A stretch of DNA of 64,000 bases from Monomorium pharaonis (GCF_013373865.1 NC_050472.1:7187276-7251275); one strand, 5' to 3'. Counted from the first letter of the stretch, positions 50,231 to 64,000 are shown. A program made the numbers and translations. Notes: generated by a model not told the origin, from the letters alone.

Positions 50231-51405
50231 ATGTCAGTAACGTGCGTGACAATATTGTGGGCCACTTTAGTGGTTGCTAGTGCCAAAGTAAGGAGGAGAG
50301 AAACAAGCAATTAATTGCGACGGCATTAAAAATATAGTAAAACAAGTTCTCATTAAAAGGAGCTTTAATAAAGTCTTATTATAAATTACTTCTATATGAA
50401 ATAATACTTTTCTCATGTTTAATATGTTTTATCTTAATGATTTTTTAAATGTATATATAATAACAGAATTGTTATATACATATAATTAACAATCTGTATA
50501 TTTCTAATTTTAAAGCGTAAAAAGTTATATATTTTTAAACAATACAACGCTCGCAAGTTGTAAATTTAATGATGCTGTAATTTACATGTAAATCTTTTCA
50601 GACGCATCTTTCGAAGTCCTCATCCAAAGAGGTAAGAAAAAAATAAAAGAAGTAATTTTTATGGCAATTATTTAAGAATATTACACATAACAGTTTCAAT
50701 AAATAAAATAATTCCAAAATGTTGCTATGTAATAACATGACATTGTTGTAATCTTATACACTTATTTTACACAATTGTAGTTAATTCTCGTTGTAATACA
50801 GAGCAATTAATGCTATTTGATATAAAAGCTACGATACCGCGACTTTGCTTATTATTTTATACGATGTCACTGGTGGCTGTTATTTACGTTTAAAATTGAA
50901 CTTATAGAAAAACTCAGGAAATACGATAATCGAGAACAAGAACGTGAACGTCATCGTGAACGTGAACGCACAGGAATTAGCTCTAGAGTTGTGGAAGATA
51001 ATAGAGTCTCGGTTGAACAACTGTACTAATCATACCAGCAGCTCAAACAGCATCGTGGAGGATCTTAAGGAGGCTATAACGCCCTTAGTGTCACCTAACA
51101 GAAGGAGCAGTACACCATCCGCTTTCCAAGTGGCGAGTCAGCTCGATAGTATTACTCGACGAGCGCTCATCAGAAACATGCCAAACATTAATATGTTAGA
51201 CGAAGAGATCATGGCGAGAGACATCGTAGCCGACATGATGGCCTCTATGAAGATCTTTCTGTCGAAACAAGCCGCCAAGAAAGGCCCCAGTAGAAGGATG
51301 ATGCATCGTCCTGCCGCGACGACAATGTATGACAATAAGGAAGATAATTATGTGAATATCAGAATTAAGATTAATCGAAAGGACATTTTTAATGCTTTTC
51401 ATTAG
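50231..51405 (+). CDS. Small secreted protein, three exons, unrecognised
   Basis: Exons 50231-50287, 50602-50631 and 50908-51405 all join in phase 0 and give 194 residues. The first exon encodes exactly a signal peptide (MSVTCVTILWATLVVASAK). The second is only 10 codons (Ser/Lys-rich). The third starts with an Asn/Val alternation (NVNVIVNVNA), then a helix (ELALELWKIIESRL), a likely N-glycosylation site in NNCTN, and further helices (ARDIVADMMASMKIFL). It ends in a basic region. AATAAA lies at about 51422. No domain recognised. The Asn/Val alternation recurs in the gene at 54137, which also has all phase-0 introns, so the two are probably related. Confidence 0.8.
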
Positions 51406-54136
51406 TTTTATGTCACATTGAAATAAATAAATAAATAATTATTTAAAATAACTTTTTTATAATTATTGGCACCAAATCTATTTCGAATTAGTCGTTAATT
51501 TTTAATCAAGGCTATTTCCAAGATACAATGTAACACAGTGTTCAGCATAAACTGTGACACAGTGTTACAATGTTTGACATGCAGGTAAAAACCTGGGTGT
51601 AAAATATGTTAGTGTTATCAATTTCTGAAGAAATTTTATTTTTGACGTAAAATGATATTAATGTAATAATTTATAATATTAATTTTAATAACAATACTTT
51701 CTTGATACTTATTTGTGTGATACTTGATCAATATTATTATTTCATATTGCTAACTAAATCTAAAGTTTTAATTGTTCTAACAAGAACGTTACACAGTAAA
51801 ACACAGTGTAATGTTAGTGTGTCCTAGCTGGAAAACGATCTAAAGTTTCAGAGAAAGTAAATGCTTAATATATTGTACTTTTTTTTGTTTTTTTAAAAAT
51901 ATTATTCTTTTAATCATTATATGCGCACTTCATTTGTGTGTTTTATTTACAATTAGTTCGTGTAGTTTATTTTAATTTTGCGTTTGATATCTTTGTTAAG
52001 ACAATACTTTTATTTAAAAAACTAAAATTAAGAAGCCGCATAATAAATTAATAACTTTTTATGTGTAATATAACGTAATTGTTCCTAGTGATACTGATTA
52101 ATGAAATTAATCCATTGACTAATTGATTTTTATTAACTGATAAAAATAGGACGCAGATTATAGATATCAGATCTTCTTTTTACTTGGATAGCTATGTCAC
52201 TCTTATCTGAGTGAGTTATCTGACGCATGAGTTTTCGCAATAGCAAAAGAAAGGTACCGAATTCAGAACAGTTTTCTAAATTGGAACTCCTTTATTTCTC
52301 GAAAACATCTCATTATACGAATACCGATAGAAAGATGATCTGCTTAGTTAATTAAAGAAATAAAAACCTATATTTTATATATTTATATCGTTTTCTATAT
52401 AATTTGCTAAAAACAAATTCGTTAAAAGTGAGAGTTATATTTGCACGATTTTGTCTCTTAGTCAAGCCTAATGGAATAACATTGAGTCTGTAGTAAATAC
52501 ATAATTTAGGTAAGATGTGTAAATCAATAAAATATAACATTAATATTTTGATTATATATGGATTCCAAATTAGGCGCCTATTTCGTCAGATACCCTTTTT
52601 GATATGTAAAAACATTAATTAATAAAAGAATACAAAACAGTATTATAAAAATTACTATATTACTTGATAAAAGATACTTTCTAATTTGTATTCATGTTTT
52701 CAACATTATTTTTCTAACTATTATTTAAGAAATATTGTCTAAAAACAAAGTAGTATTCCAAATGCAATGCCTCTCCCTCACCCATTCATAAGTTTATCAA
52801 TGATTTCATTATTTAGTAAAAAATAAAATTATTAAATATTTAAGATATTAACCCTTTATTGGTAAAATTATTTCTACCAATTCAAATTAAAATATTTTTT
52901 GGTATAAATAGTTTTTGGGGTCACTGATTAGGAATCTGAAATTAAAATTGAACTGTTTTCAGACTCGGTACACAGGGGTGTCTCCTAATAATGTCAATAT
53001 TTTTATTTTTGTAAAAGTTTTTTTAAAGTAGGTAGGGCATATATGTCCCACTGGCCGTTAAAGAGTTAAAGAAGCAATATAAATATAATTAAAATATAGA
53101 AAACAAGAAAAAATCTTAAAATAATACATTTGTGCTTTGAAATATAAATTATTCATTTTTTTCTTACATCTGTTTTAATTAGAAGAAAACTTATTATTTT
53201 TATTTATGACTTACAATTTAATATATTCTACCAAAAGTTGTATGTTTATATTACACATATAAGAAATAATATATGCAATAAACATTTTTTATATATTTTA
53301 ATTTTTTAATTATTTATTCTTTATATGTTACTCTATATTATTTCATAAACTTCTCCGAGCAATATACTTTTCGATTTTGAAGAGCTGGTATCAAAATAAC
53401 AAAAAAGAAAATATATTTTTTAATAAAATATTTTATTATTTAATATTACTAGAATATAACTATTTACTAGAATATATAATTATTTTATGAAATACTTAAC
53501 TTTCTTTAATGTCACAGAAATGATAGATTTGTTGATTTTTAAGATTAATTGTATTTGACGTACTAAAATCCGCGTTTGACTCACATAACCCTTTTTTTGT
53601 TATGCCTTTCTTTTTGTTTAACTCTTTTGATGGCAAAAAAAATTAGTACACTAAATTAAATATAATCTTTTTAATTTATTTACTCTTTTTCAGCAAATAA
53701 TAAATAATGCTGGTAACATTTACTTTTTTATAATTATTTTTCTATTTTTGTTAAAAATTCTAGTAATTAAATAAATACTAAACAAGAGAAAAAGTTTTAA
53801 TCCTTACTTTAATTATAGCCGATTTGAATCAATATGTATTTCTTACGTATAATTTATGATCGACCTCCAAAACTCTAAGTCGTTTTATAGTTAGCATTTT
53901 ATAGTGTCAATTGGTGATGTCGTAAAGGGTAAATTAAATTAGCACGTTTATTCATGTGAACAATAACACTCCGTGTAATCATTATGTGGTTCAAAGAATT
54001 AGCATTGTTTTATTACGCTCCATAGAAATTCGCAAACGACTTTCAATTTTATAGTGACCGTGAGCTCTTCTATATGAACGCTGAATAACAGACGATCGAT
54101 AGTAGGAATCGAGGTAAACCTCCGACATCGACAATC
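51406..54136. other. AT-rich intergenic region
   Basis: No gene seen. A short repeat-like segment (51518-51560) has TGTAACACAGTG and its partial complement. At 53562-53620 there is a copy of the sequence that flanks the right duplication arm (about 57986-58045, GACTCACATAACCC). TTTTATAG at 54047 may be a weak TATA box for the next gene. Confidence 0.35.
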
Positions 54137-55154
54137 ATGTCTTTTATTACACGTCTACTATTCGGCTGCTTGGTAAGTAAATTATTTTCTAGTACAATAG
54201 TTGTTGAATACAATATTATTAAAAGTTTTTAGGTATACATATTAAATATATGTAACACTCTATAACATTGTTTCTCATGCATAAGTCATGATCTTAAAAA
54301 ATTATTTTATTTAGATTAATTTTGTATTTTAAAAGAAGAAAAGAAAAAAATTTTTTAATATAAAATATGAGTATTTTATGTGATCTAATTTAATTTAATT
54401 CTTTTATTTTTATAAGGTCTTGGCCATTTCATCACAATATGCTGACGCGGAAGATAATCCTCTCTTGGAAAACATTAAAGCATCCTTGCAACGTCTCGAG
54501 GGTATAGTTTCTAAGCAAGCAGAACGACCTACATTGACATGTTTTGTGCCAGTCGAAAAACTATCTAACCTATTTTCAGAACAACAAATATCTAATAACG
54601 AAGACCAGGTATTACATCATACAATATAAAAAGTACAAACAAATTATACATAAAAGAAATCTTATTTTTCAATCAGTTATAACACTGTTTTTTTTCTTAT
54701 AACATGTATGTATATTAATGTGTGTGTGTGTTCAGAAAATATAAATTTTTAATTTATATTATTAGCATATAAAGTTTAAGGTTTATTAACTTTTATGCAG
54801 ATTTATCTGTATAAAAATTATTGTCAAATTATTCAAAATACTAACAAACTTGAATTTAATTTATTGCAGGCCAAATCTATTGGGATAAGTCCTAAAGCAT
54901 TGGATTCTTATAATGATATTCACCAGCCTTCAGTGCCAAAAAGACATAAAAAGAAAAGTAGAAGCCTCAATGACAATACAAACGCTAATGTTAATGAGAA
55001 CGTAAACAAGAATGTTAACGCTAATCGATATCATAGACGTTCTCTCGACCCTCACTTCTCTAATGCCAATCAAAATATTAATAAAAATGTTAACTCGAAT
55101 AGCAACGTAAATAGAGATATATTTGACTTCAGTGATGAATATGAGGAAGTTTAA
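54137..55154 (+). CDS. Small secreted Asn-rich protein, three exons, unrecognised
   Basis: Exons 54137-54172, 54417-54608 and 54870-55154 join in phase 0 and give 170 residues. The signal peptide spans the first intron (MSFITRLLFGCL|VLAISS, cleavage likely near ADA). The middle has a helix (LLENIKASLQRLEGIVSKQ) and a single Cys in LTCFVP. The last exon is basic (KRHKKKSRS) and then Asn/Val-rich with repeated NVN/NAN units interrupted by a dibasic YHRRSL site. The C-terminus is acidic. The Asn/Val repeats resemble the NVNVIVNVNA segment of the 50231 gene. AATAAA occurs at about 55243. Function unknown; a secreted structural or glandular product is plausible. Confidence 0.8.
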
Positions 55155-55377
55155 ATATAAACGCACTTCAGTTACGCAAAAAGATTGTTAAATATGTCTA
55201 AGTTTGTTGCATCTATTATTGTAATTATCTAAAATTTATCGCAATAAAATAAATAATACACAGAACTAAATTGCTTGCAACTGTTATATTAAAAAAATTA
55301 AAAGTATATACTTCAAATTATATTATCCACAACCATTTTATGTTATGTTAAATAATTAATCTGTCAGGAGAATTTCT

Positions 55378-56632
<1,255 letters not shown>

Positions 56633-56639
56633 GAATTTC

Positions 56640-58013
56640 TTTATCATTGAGTTTGAATTGAATTGTTTAACTTGTTTTGCTAGTATAATTTTTATTTTAT
56701 ATTTTATAGAGTGCACTTGTTAATTTATTTGTGTAAAAATCATTATTTAACATTTTCAATTTTAGCATTTATTTGTTACTGTAAGCCAATTTATATAGCA
56801 TAGAAAAATTGCACAAATATTGTAAAATATTTTGCACACGTTAATTTAAATAAATTAAAACTTAATTGTGCATAATAAATCTATTAAAAATAATCGATCG
56901 TATGCAGTATATAAAGTAAAGTCAAAGCCGCTTTAAATAATTGTTACTTTATTAAACAAATTAATATATTAAAGATAAATTCAATTATGCTTAGTGAGAG
57001 ATTAAAAAAGTAACAATATTATATGAAAACTTGTTAAATACTTTAAGTATCTCTATTAACTTTTTTGTCTTATAATATCCAGTGAGACTTGTGATTAAGA
57101 AATACCGATTATGAACTAAGAATGACAAACACCAGTCAGATGGTACGACCAAATATGTAAAAAACACAAGATAGACTTGTTAAAAATTCTTTTAGATTGT
57201 TATTGAAAACAAATTGTTAATAAAATTATAATCTACAAGTTTTCAAAAATCTTTTTTATTCTGTCTTTTTTTTATATACAGTATAAAAGTATAAAAAAGA
57301 TGTATATATATATAATAAATTAACGCTCTTACCATATTGTAACTAATAACTATCTATTTATACGTAATTGTAAAATATTTATTTTTATATTTTAATATAT
57401 TTTTTTTATTTCTCTTTTTACTTCTTTTAAAAATTAAATCATTTAAAATTAACTAAGATTAAAAGTTATTAACTTTTTAACATTATTATTAACTTTCAAC
57501 TTTTTAACCACCCAATCCTAAAAATATCTACGTGGTATTGCTAGGTGTACATAAAAGTCGTTTTGTAGGTAGTAACATCTACGCGTTCTAGATAAACTCA
57601 ACATCACTGAAACAACTTGGTTCGCATAAATCATAGACGATGTGAATTCATAACGATTTACGGCGGTCATTTTATTTATTGCTTCGTCATTTGTTGACGT
57701 ATGAATTTGTGAATTTTAAAGTAGCGCTGAATCGTAACTCAGAAGTTACGGGACAATTGGTTTTTAGAGGCATGCTCTTAATATATTCGGCGACATCCTG
57801 AATTCCTAATTTACTAGCTCCTTCGTTTCCTACCACACGTGTTTTACTTCACAACGATGTTGCGCGCTGATTTATATCTAAGCTATACAATGCATTAAAA
57901 GTTACAAATAGTTTGAATGAATAATATGATACTTTCTATACAGTAAAAAGAATACGTAAAATTACATAAATATTACATATATTTGATGCATTAAAATCTG
58001 CGCATGACTCACA
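56640..58013. other. AT-rich region up to the right duplication arm
   Basis: No gene seen. The last part (about 57986-58013) is shared with 53562-53590, so a dispersed repeat abuts the duplication boundary. Confidence 0.4.
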
Positions 58014-58413
58014 TAACCCTTTCTTTGTTATGTTCTTGTTTCCGTTTATTTAAACGAATAAAATGTATGTGTCAACATATTACACAAAGCAAAGCATTCT
58101 TGTTTTCAGGTTATTTTTATTTTTGAAATGTTAAATTTTTTAATAAAATTACGTAAAATTACGTTCTGTTGTGGGTGTGATGCACTCAGCCCAAGAATGT
58201 CGCAAGCGATAAAAGTGTCAAGTGACACCTCGCGCGTGCAACTTCGCCCGGCTTGCATACCGGCCGTCGCACCGGGCAATGCACCCGGTTGCCTAACAAA
58301 CAAAAAAATCTCCTCATTTTGAGTGAAATCTGCGTATTCCTGGCAGCAATTCCTGGCTAAGCAAGTACATTAACCGAAGGCCAGTTACTGCAGAAGTACC
58401 CTTCCCGGTTATA

Positions 58414-58621
58414 CCCTGGTGAAAATGTAAAAGGGAGAATAAGAGTGTAAGTCGAATGTAAAGAGAGAGTAACAATGAAATGTACAAGAAGCGTTAACAC
58501 TTTCTTTACATTTCCTTTACATTTCATTGTTTCAATTTACGCTTCTTAGAAGGTTTATTAACGCTTCTAATATTTTTCCTTTACATTCGACTTACGCTCC
58601 GATTTTACATTTTCACCAGGG
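58414..58621. mobile_element. 208-bp MITE, copy of 15580-15787
   Basis: Same CCCTGGTGAAAATGTAAAA inverted ends and TA flanks, at the equivalent position of the right arm. Confidence 0.85.
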
Positions 58622-60346
58622 TACGCCAAAAATTGGTGTATATGTATGTACAATAAAAACTAATGTAAAGATAACGAGCGGGCTTACTTGTGTATCATAC
58701 AGCGATGAACGTATGTCGCTTGACATTGCGTCTTTGTCACGGGTTTATTAAGTAACAAATTAGTATAACTTATTTGAAAGAATATATATCGTGTTAAAAT
58801 CACTATCGGCTTTATCTTCCACCTGTTCTCGAGGAGTTACGGCAGCGATCCGCAATACTGTGTCCCGAAACCCACGGAGCACAATAGTTTGATAGACATA
58901 ATTGGTTTGTATAAAGAATTTTATGTATAGTTTTAATTTTCCTTAGAAAAATATAATTTTATTTATTATATATCAATAAATTGTGGATTGCCTATTGGTC
59001 TGCATAAGGTTTAGCGATAAATATAATTTTTATACTAAATTAATTTTTTTAGCTTTATTTTAAACTGCGCGCTAAAAAGTTTCGTCAGACTTGAAACACA
59101 ACGTCTTTTTCGATGCACTGATGCAAACAACAAATGAAAGTAAAATAAACATATTTTTTCTTATTCTAACTTACTGCAGTTACAAAGTAACAACTTGTTG
59201 GCGCGCAGTTAAGATAAAGAAATTTAATATAATAGAAAAATTACATTCATTACTAAGATCCAATGCAAACCGATAGGCGATCCACAATTCATTGATATGT
59301 TTAAACATACATTAGTTGATATAATTATTGTACTAATATTGTTTATTCATTATAATATTTTGATATAATATTACAATTTAGAATTAAAATTTTTACCCGT
59401 TGTTTTATTAAAACTGTTATATTGTGATCTTTAGATGATTGTTATGTAAATTATGTAAAATATTATAATAAAAATATTACATTTACTAAAATTTAAACAT
59501 TTAATTATTAAAAAAAGATTAAATTGTATAAGAAATGTTATTATTGTTTCACACATAAGTCAAAACGATTGAATGCAACGGATGAAAGAGAGAAAAAGTC
59601 GGAATGATAAGACTGTATGGATGTGCGGTCGGAGAAATCGCGTACGGACGAGAGGCAGAGATAACGAGAAAAATACGTAAAAAAGCAATTATAAAAATTT
59701 ATACATAATTTTGTAATTAGTGTCCTTTATTATTCTCTTAGTGACAAAATGATGTGATCTTTTCTCTCACTCAGCTGTTCCCAATTTTATTGCTTGTTTT
59801 ATTAATGCATCTTATTTCTTTCATATTTTATAATTAATCAGTTTTATAATTAATATATTAGATTCATTATTAAACAATTTATACTCGACGTTTTTTTGTG
59901 CAATTTATGCGTTTGTTTGTATTGTGACGGTAGTTATAGAGGTAAGGCTAGAAGTAAGATTGTACAGATAAAAAAGTTTCTCAATATGTCTTCTTATCTT
60001 ACTTCTGACCCGTGTTATTTTTTATAATGGTTTTTTAGTGATAAATCAGTATTATTCTACAAAATTAGACGGTCTCTTTCTTATTGTTAGTACCTGTTTG
60101 ACCACATCAGGCTTGTAAAAAAAATGCTAATGCAATTTTATATTTATTTAAATACTTTATATTTTATATGAATTACATATGTATTTTTATATGTGCGTGT
60201 ATTCTGACAGTTGCCGCGTGATATCATGTCCCCGCGCTTACAAATATCTCCTTTGCAATCCGCTCCCCATTTGGAGCTCCATAGTTAGAACTTCCCCTTA
60301 TTTCTATTGTTTTAGGAGCAGTTTAAAAAGCAATATTAAAAGTAAT

Positions 60347-62313
60347 TTAAGGAGCAGTTTTACGAGGAATTTTGGAAGTAAGTATACGAATATTTTTAGG
60401 AGTAGGTTTATGAGAAGTTGTAGGAGGAATTTTATGAACAGTTTCAGAAGTAGTTACATGACCAGTTTTACGAATAGTTCCAGTAGCAGTTTTAAGAGCA
60501 ATTTCAGGAGGAGTTTTAGAAAGAGTTTTAGATGTAGTTGGAGAAGCAGTTTTACGAGTAGTTTTAGGAATAGTTCCAGTAGCAGTTTTAAGAGTAATTT
60601 TAGGGGGAGTTATAGAAGTAGATTTAGATGTAAATGGAGAAGCAGTTTTACGAATAGTTTTATGAATAGTTCCAGCAGCAGTTTTAAGAGCAATTTTAGG
60701 AGGAGTTTTAGAAGCAGGTTTTGATGATGTAGTTGGAGAGGCAGTTTTAGGAGCAGTTTTACGAATTTTAGGAATAGCTCCAGTAGCACGTTTAGGAGGA
60801 GCTTGAGAAGCAGGTTTAGATGTAGTTGCAGAGGCCGTTTCAGGAGCAGCTTGAGCTCCTTCTTGTTCTTTTTCCAATATTGGGTAAATAGTTATTACAA
60901 AAGGCTTTGCACTCTTGTTCTCTTTTTCATCTTTATGACGTCCTAAAATTACGACGACAAGATTGATTTCTAATTCATCTTTTAGTCTTCTTCCATTATG
61001 CCATATGCTTCCTTTAGGAAATCGGTTATCATCAGATTCATGTAAATCTGAAGCTGGTACGTTGATTTCTACACTGAATTTTTTGTTAAGAAGAACTAGT
61101 CCTGCTTGACCCTCTGGTAATAGCAATGCTCTATGAAGAACATAGTCTTGTTCTTCTTCTGTCCGAAAAGCACTTTTTTCTTGACATCTATTTTTCCTAG
61201 TATAAGCTTCGACACCATCGACACCATAATTTCTTCTTCTTACAACATGCCTGCTTCTAGCATGGCCTCTTCTAAAATCTTCATCTTTCGGGTTCTTAGG
61301 ATCATCTGCGCATACGTAGCCCTCTGAATTATCCAGAATTTGTCTAGCGTCTTCTATCGTGTTGGATGGTGTGTATCTTTTTGAGTATCCATCTTTTGTG
61401 AGAATTTCATTAAGTTCTTCAAATATAGATGAAAGGACAAATTTTTGTTTAGTTAGTTCTTGTATATAATCACGGTATTCAAGTAATATCGTTTGACATC
61501 TTTTTCTTCTGGTTTTATAGAATGGGGCAATGAAAACTATATGAGGCTTTGCATTTTTTTCTTCTTGTTTATTTATATGATGTCTTAATTTTAACATAAC
61601 ACCTTCGATTTCTTCTGGCTCATGTCGCTTTTTTCCCACATACCAAAAGCTAGCTTTAGGAAATGGGACATTTTGTTCTTTTAATTCTGAAATAAGTATT
61701 TTTGCGCTTGATGTAGTGGAATTGTCAAGTTTATGTAATGCTTCTTGACCCGATTTTGATAGCAATGCCCTATGAAGGGCATAATCTTGGTCTTTTTCTG
61801 TCTGAAAAGCAAATTTTTCCGTACATTTATTTATCCTAGTATAAACTTCGACACCTCCATTTCTTCCTTTTTCAACATACACCTCTCTAGAATGACCTAT
61901 TAGTCCAATTAGATTTTCCTTAACATCCTTAACACCTTCGCCTTCTACGTTCTCTGAATCTTCCAGAAGCTGTCTAGCGTCTTCTTCCTGACTGTGTGCT
62001 GGGTATCTTATTGAGTACTTTTCTTTTTCTGGGCTTTTTATTGGACTTTCTTTTCTGGAACTTTTTTTCGGACTTTCAGGTTTGTGTCCGTTTACTCCGC
62101 CAATCATAAGAAATACTCCTGCATTCCCCTTCCATTGAATTTTGTCTAACCATTTGACCAAATTCTGAAAATTGTCCTTTAGTTTTAACACAGTCCACTT
62201 ACGAAGTTTTAATGGATCTTGCCCGATTTGAGAACCAATCACCGAAAAAAGGCAGCTGTTTAAATCAATAGTGACGTTGTCGGGATCTTTGCTACCTCTT
62301 AGGGTCCAGTGAC
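60347..62313 (-). CDS. OTU-like / tandem RNase A-like toxin-domain protein, large 3' exon (copy 2)
   Basis: Mirror copy of the exon at 11872-13859, with acceptor TTTTCTAG before 62313 and an intact frame to a stop at 60347. It keeps the His-Trp and NSCLF motifs of the OTU-like part. From the codon at 62242 it has 631 residues against 638; the difference is mainly a loss in the SP(K/R) linker. The N-terminal about 50 residues and the C-terminal basic tail are almost identical to copy 1, but both RNase-like modules differ at roughly a quarter to a third of positions. In module 2 the T.YP motif is kept. In module 1 the corresponding segment reads HIVFIAPF, lacking both Thr and Tyr, so that module is probably inactive. 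The OTU C-half exon for this copy would lie beyond 64000. Function is inferred from motifs only. Confidence 0.7.
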
Positions 62314-62872
62314 CTAGAAAAGAATTTAGAAAAATTTAGATAGAAATTAAAATCTATTCAAGACTTTTATGTAAAATGTCGACTTAAAAATATTTAATAA
62401 AGAGTAATTCTTTATTCCCAACTATGCTTCTTTTACCGATTACTTTGACGTGAGACGTTATTTACAAGGCTGCCGATTCATCAACACGTTTATTAGTAGA
62501 GTAAAAAAATTCCGAAATTTGTGCAGTACAAAAAGATTGTAACGTGCAGAGTAAGTACAATAATTACATATATATTTTTCGCATTTTTTGCCGCACGTCA
62601 TTCTTATCCTATCCACGCGTATTCTTAAAAAAAAGTGAGGTATTCTTAAGAATTGTCGGTCGCGTAAATAATACGTATTTTGTTCAAAATCTGTTGTAAG
62701 GAATAATTAAAGTGCTAAATAGTTTGTTATTAATATTTTGCTATACTTATTTGGAAACAAAAATGTGTTGGAAACTGTCGTTTTCTTTATTCATTCGATG
62801 GTTAAGATGAGATAAGCTAATATTGATTGTTTGATATCATTGAATTAAAATAAAATGATTATTTTCATGATT

Positions 62873-63135
62873 TCCCAGCAAACCAACACATAACTAATAC
62901 ATAACCGAAGGAGCGCATAGAAAGAACAGTGTTATGTAACATTGTTATGTGGATGTGATGTAAATGTTATATAATTTTGAGGGCTAGAAAGAAACAAAAT
63001 TGTAATTCTTATTTGTCGTATATATGGTTATTAAATAATATGGTTATTAACTCATAACGGTTATTAAAAACGTAATCTTGTAAAACCGTGAAAAATTTTT
63101 TGTTTATGAAATTTTTTGTCACTTTAAATAATATT
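62873..63135. mobile_element. MITE fragment related to 63136-63672
   Basis: Begins CCCAGCAAACCAACACATAA, like the left end of the complete neighbour, and contains TAATACATAACC and GTTATGTAACA motifs. No matching right end is seen, so it is probably a truncated or nested copy. Confidence 0.45.
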
Positions 63136-63672
63136 CCCAGCAAACACAGTAATATAACATATACATTTCATATGCATAATATTAAGAGTATCATGAGGTA
63201 ACGCGTTATGTAGCGAGTAACATACATGTACGTATAAAGCTTTCAGTATGGGTTTAATTATATTGTTATGGTTTTGTGCTTCGAAAATACATAGGAAAAA
63301 GAACAAAAGGCAAAAATCATATATGAGCGCTCACTGAGTCTACAATATCGTTTTTGCCTTTAGATCTCCACAGCCGCGGCTGGGTACCAAATCCTTAAAT
63401 TTTTCATTGTATGTAATTCGAAATCTACATATCTTATATATATTTGAAACATGTATATATTACATCGCTGTATTAGCACATTTACATATCATATACATAA
63501 TATTTAAAGCATTCTGTTACTTATCTTAAATAGATCAGAGATATAATTTTGTTGCTGACATTCTGTAGTACATGTAACGTACATGTATGTTACACGCTAC
63601 ATAACGCGTTACCTCGTGATACTTGATATTATGTATATGAGATATATATGTTACATTAGTGTAGTTGCTGGG
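63136..63672. mobile_element. 537-bp MITE with about 100-bp inverted arms
   Basis: Begins CCCAGCAAACACAGTAATAT and ends with the approximate complement ATGTTACATTAGTGTAGTTGCTGGG (inner end listed first). Inner arms share GAGGTAACGCGTTATGTAGC and its complement. Non-coding. Present only in the right arm, so it inserted after the duplication. Confidence 0.8.
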
Positions 63673-64000
63673 TTCTTTCTAAATATTACTCTCATGTTAA
63701 TAACCGAAAAGTGCGCAATCTTGTGTAAGGTACGCGCATAGCATCATGTATGGCTACGTGTACAAAAGTTTTGTTTGCGTCACTTAGCAAAATGTTTAAA
63801 ATATTTCTGAAAAGTTCTATAAACAATACAACCTTTGTTTCCAATGGAATGGAGTAAAATTTGTCATTAAGTTTGTAAGAAGGAGTAGAATGAGTTTGTG
63901 CGAAATTAAGCGACAAAAAGGTATGCGTATACAGAAAATAAGAAAGGAGATAAAATGAGAAAGGAGTAAATGGAAAGAATAAAAAAAAGTTAAGGACAGA

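Larger units (their letters stand above)
58014..63911 (-). repeat. Right arm of the large inverted segmental duplication
   Basis: Reverse complement of 10587-16183. Flanking non-coding DNA is nearly identical to the left arm, and the TA-flanked MITE, the GC-rich patch and the large exon occur in the same order. About 62873-63679 is right-specific and consists largely of MITE sequence replacing 10819-11308 of the left arm. The arm may continue beyond the window, since the purine-rich end resembles the complement of 9460-10190. Confidence 0.85.

Noticed and set aside
58014..63911. Interpretation of the inverted arms as terminal repeats of one giant transposon such as a Maverick
   Set aside because: The enclosed 42 kb contains ordinary spliced insect genes and no polymerase, integrase or capsid genes, so an inverted segmental duplication is simpler.

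Overview
The window is AT-rich eukaryotic DNA with spliced genes, many hairpin and TIR elements and a decayed mariner. It most likely comes from an insect, and a hymenopteran such as an ant is the best guess. That guess is inference; no marker gene fixes the species.

Layout. A pair of inverted duplicates, about 5.6 kb and 5.9 kb (10587-16183 and 58014-63911), brackets roughly 42 kb of ordinary-looking insect genes. Each duplicate carries one large exon of the same unusual gene (11872-13859 on +, 60347-62313 on -). To the left, 6188-6482 holds the preceding exon of the + copy; it joins 11872 with a perfect phase-1 match. The intron between them is about 5.4 kb and has been invaded by a 1.6 kb TIR element (7414-9000) that carries a 5S-rRNA-like segment. 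The right copy's matching exon would lie beyond the window.

The central 42 kb contains genes all on +. Two are paralogous His/Gly-rich secreted proteins (21520-23311 and 31249-33147) with the same exon plan. One is an axonemal calcium sensor, calaxin (40887-42358). Four are unrecognised secreted proteins (34021-36628, 43700-48146, 50231-51405, 54137-55154) that all carry a phase-0 intron inside or at the end of the signal peptide. A gag-like zinc-knuckle ORF with 66-bp tandem repeats sits at 27148-27975. Several genes have a clear TATA box about 80 bases before the ATG, as expected for strongly expressed, tissue-specific secretory genes.

The most interesting object is the duplicated gene. 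It appears to encode an OTU-like cysteine peptidase in permuted order, an SP(K/R)-rich linker, two tandem modules resembling the bacterial CdiA C-terminal RNase A-like toxin domain, and a long basic Pro/Thr/Ala/Lys tail. The two copies are nearly identical in the flanks, N-terminal part and tail but strongly divergent in the two modules. This points to a captured polymorphic-toxin-like gene under diversifying selection or patchy gene conversion. The family assignments were made by eye from motifs and need profile searches.
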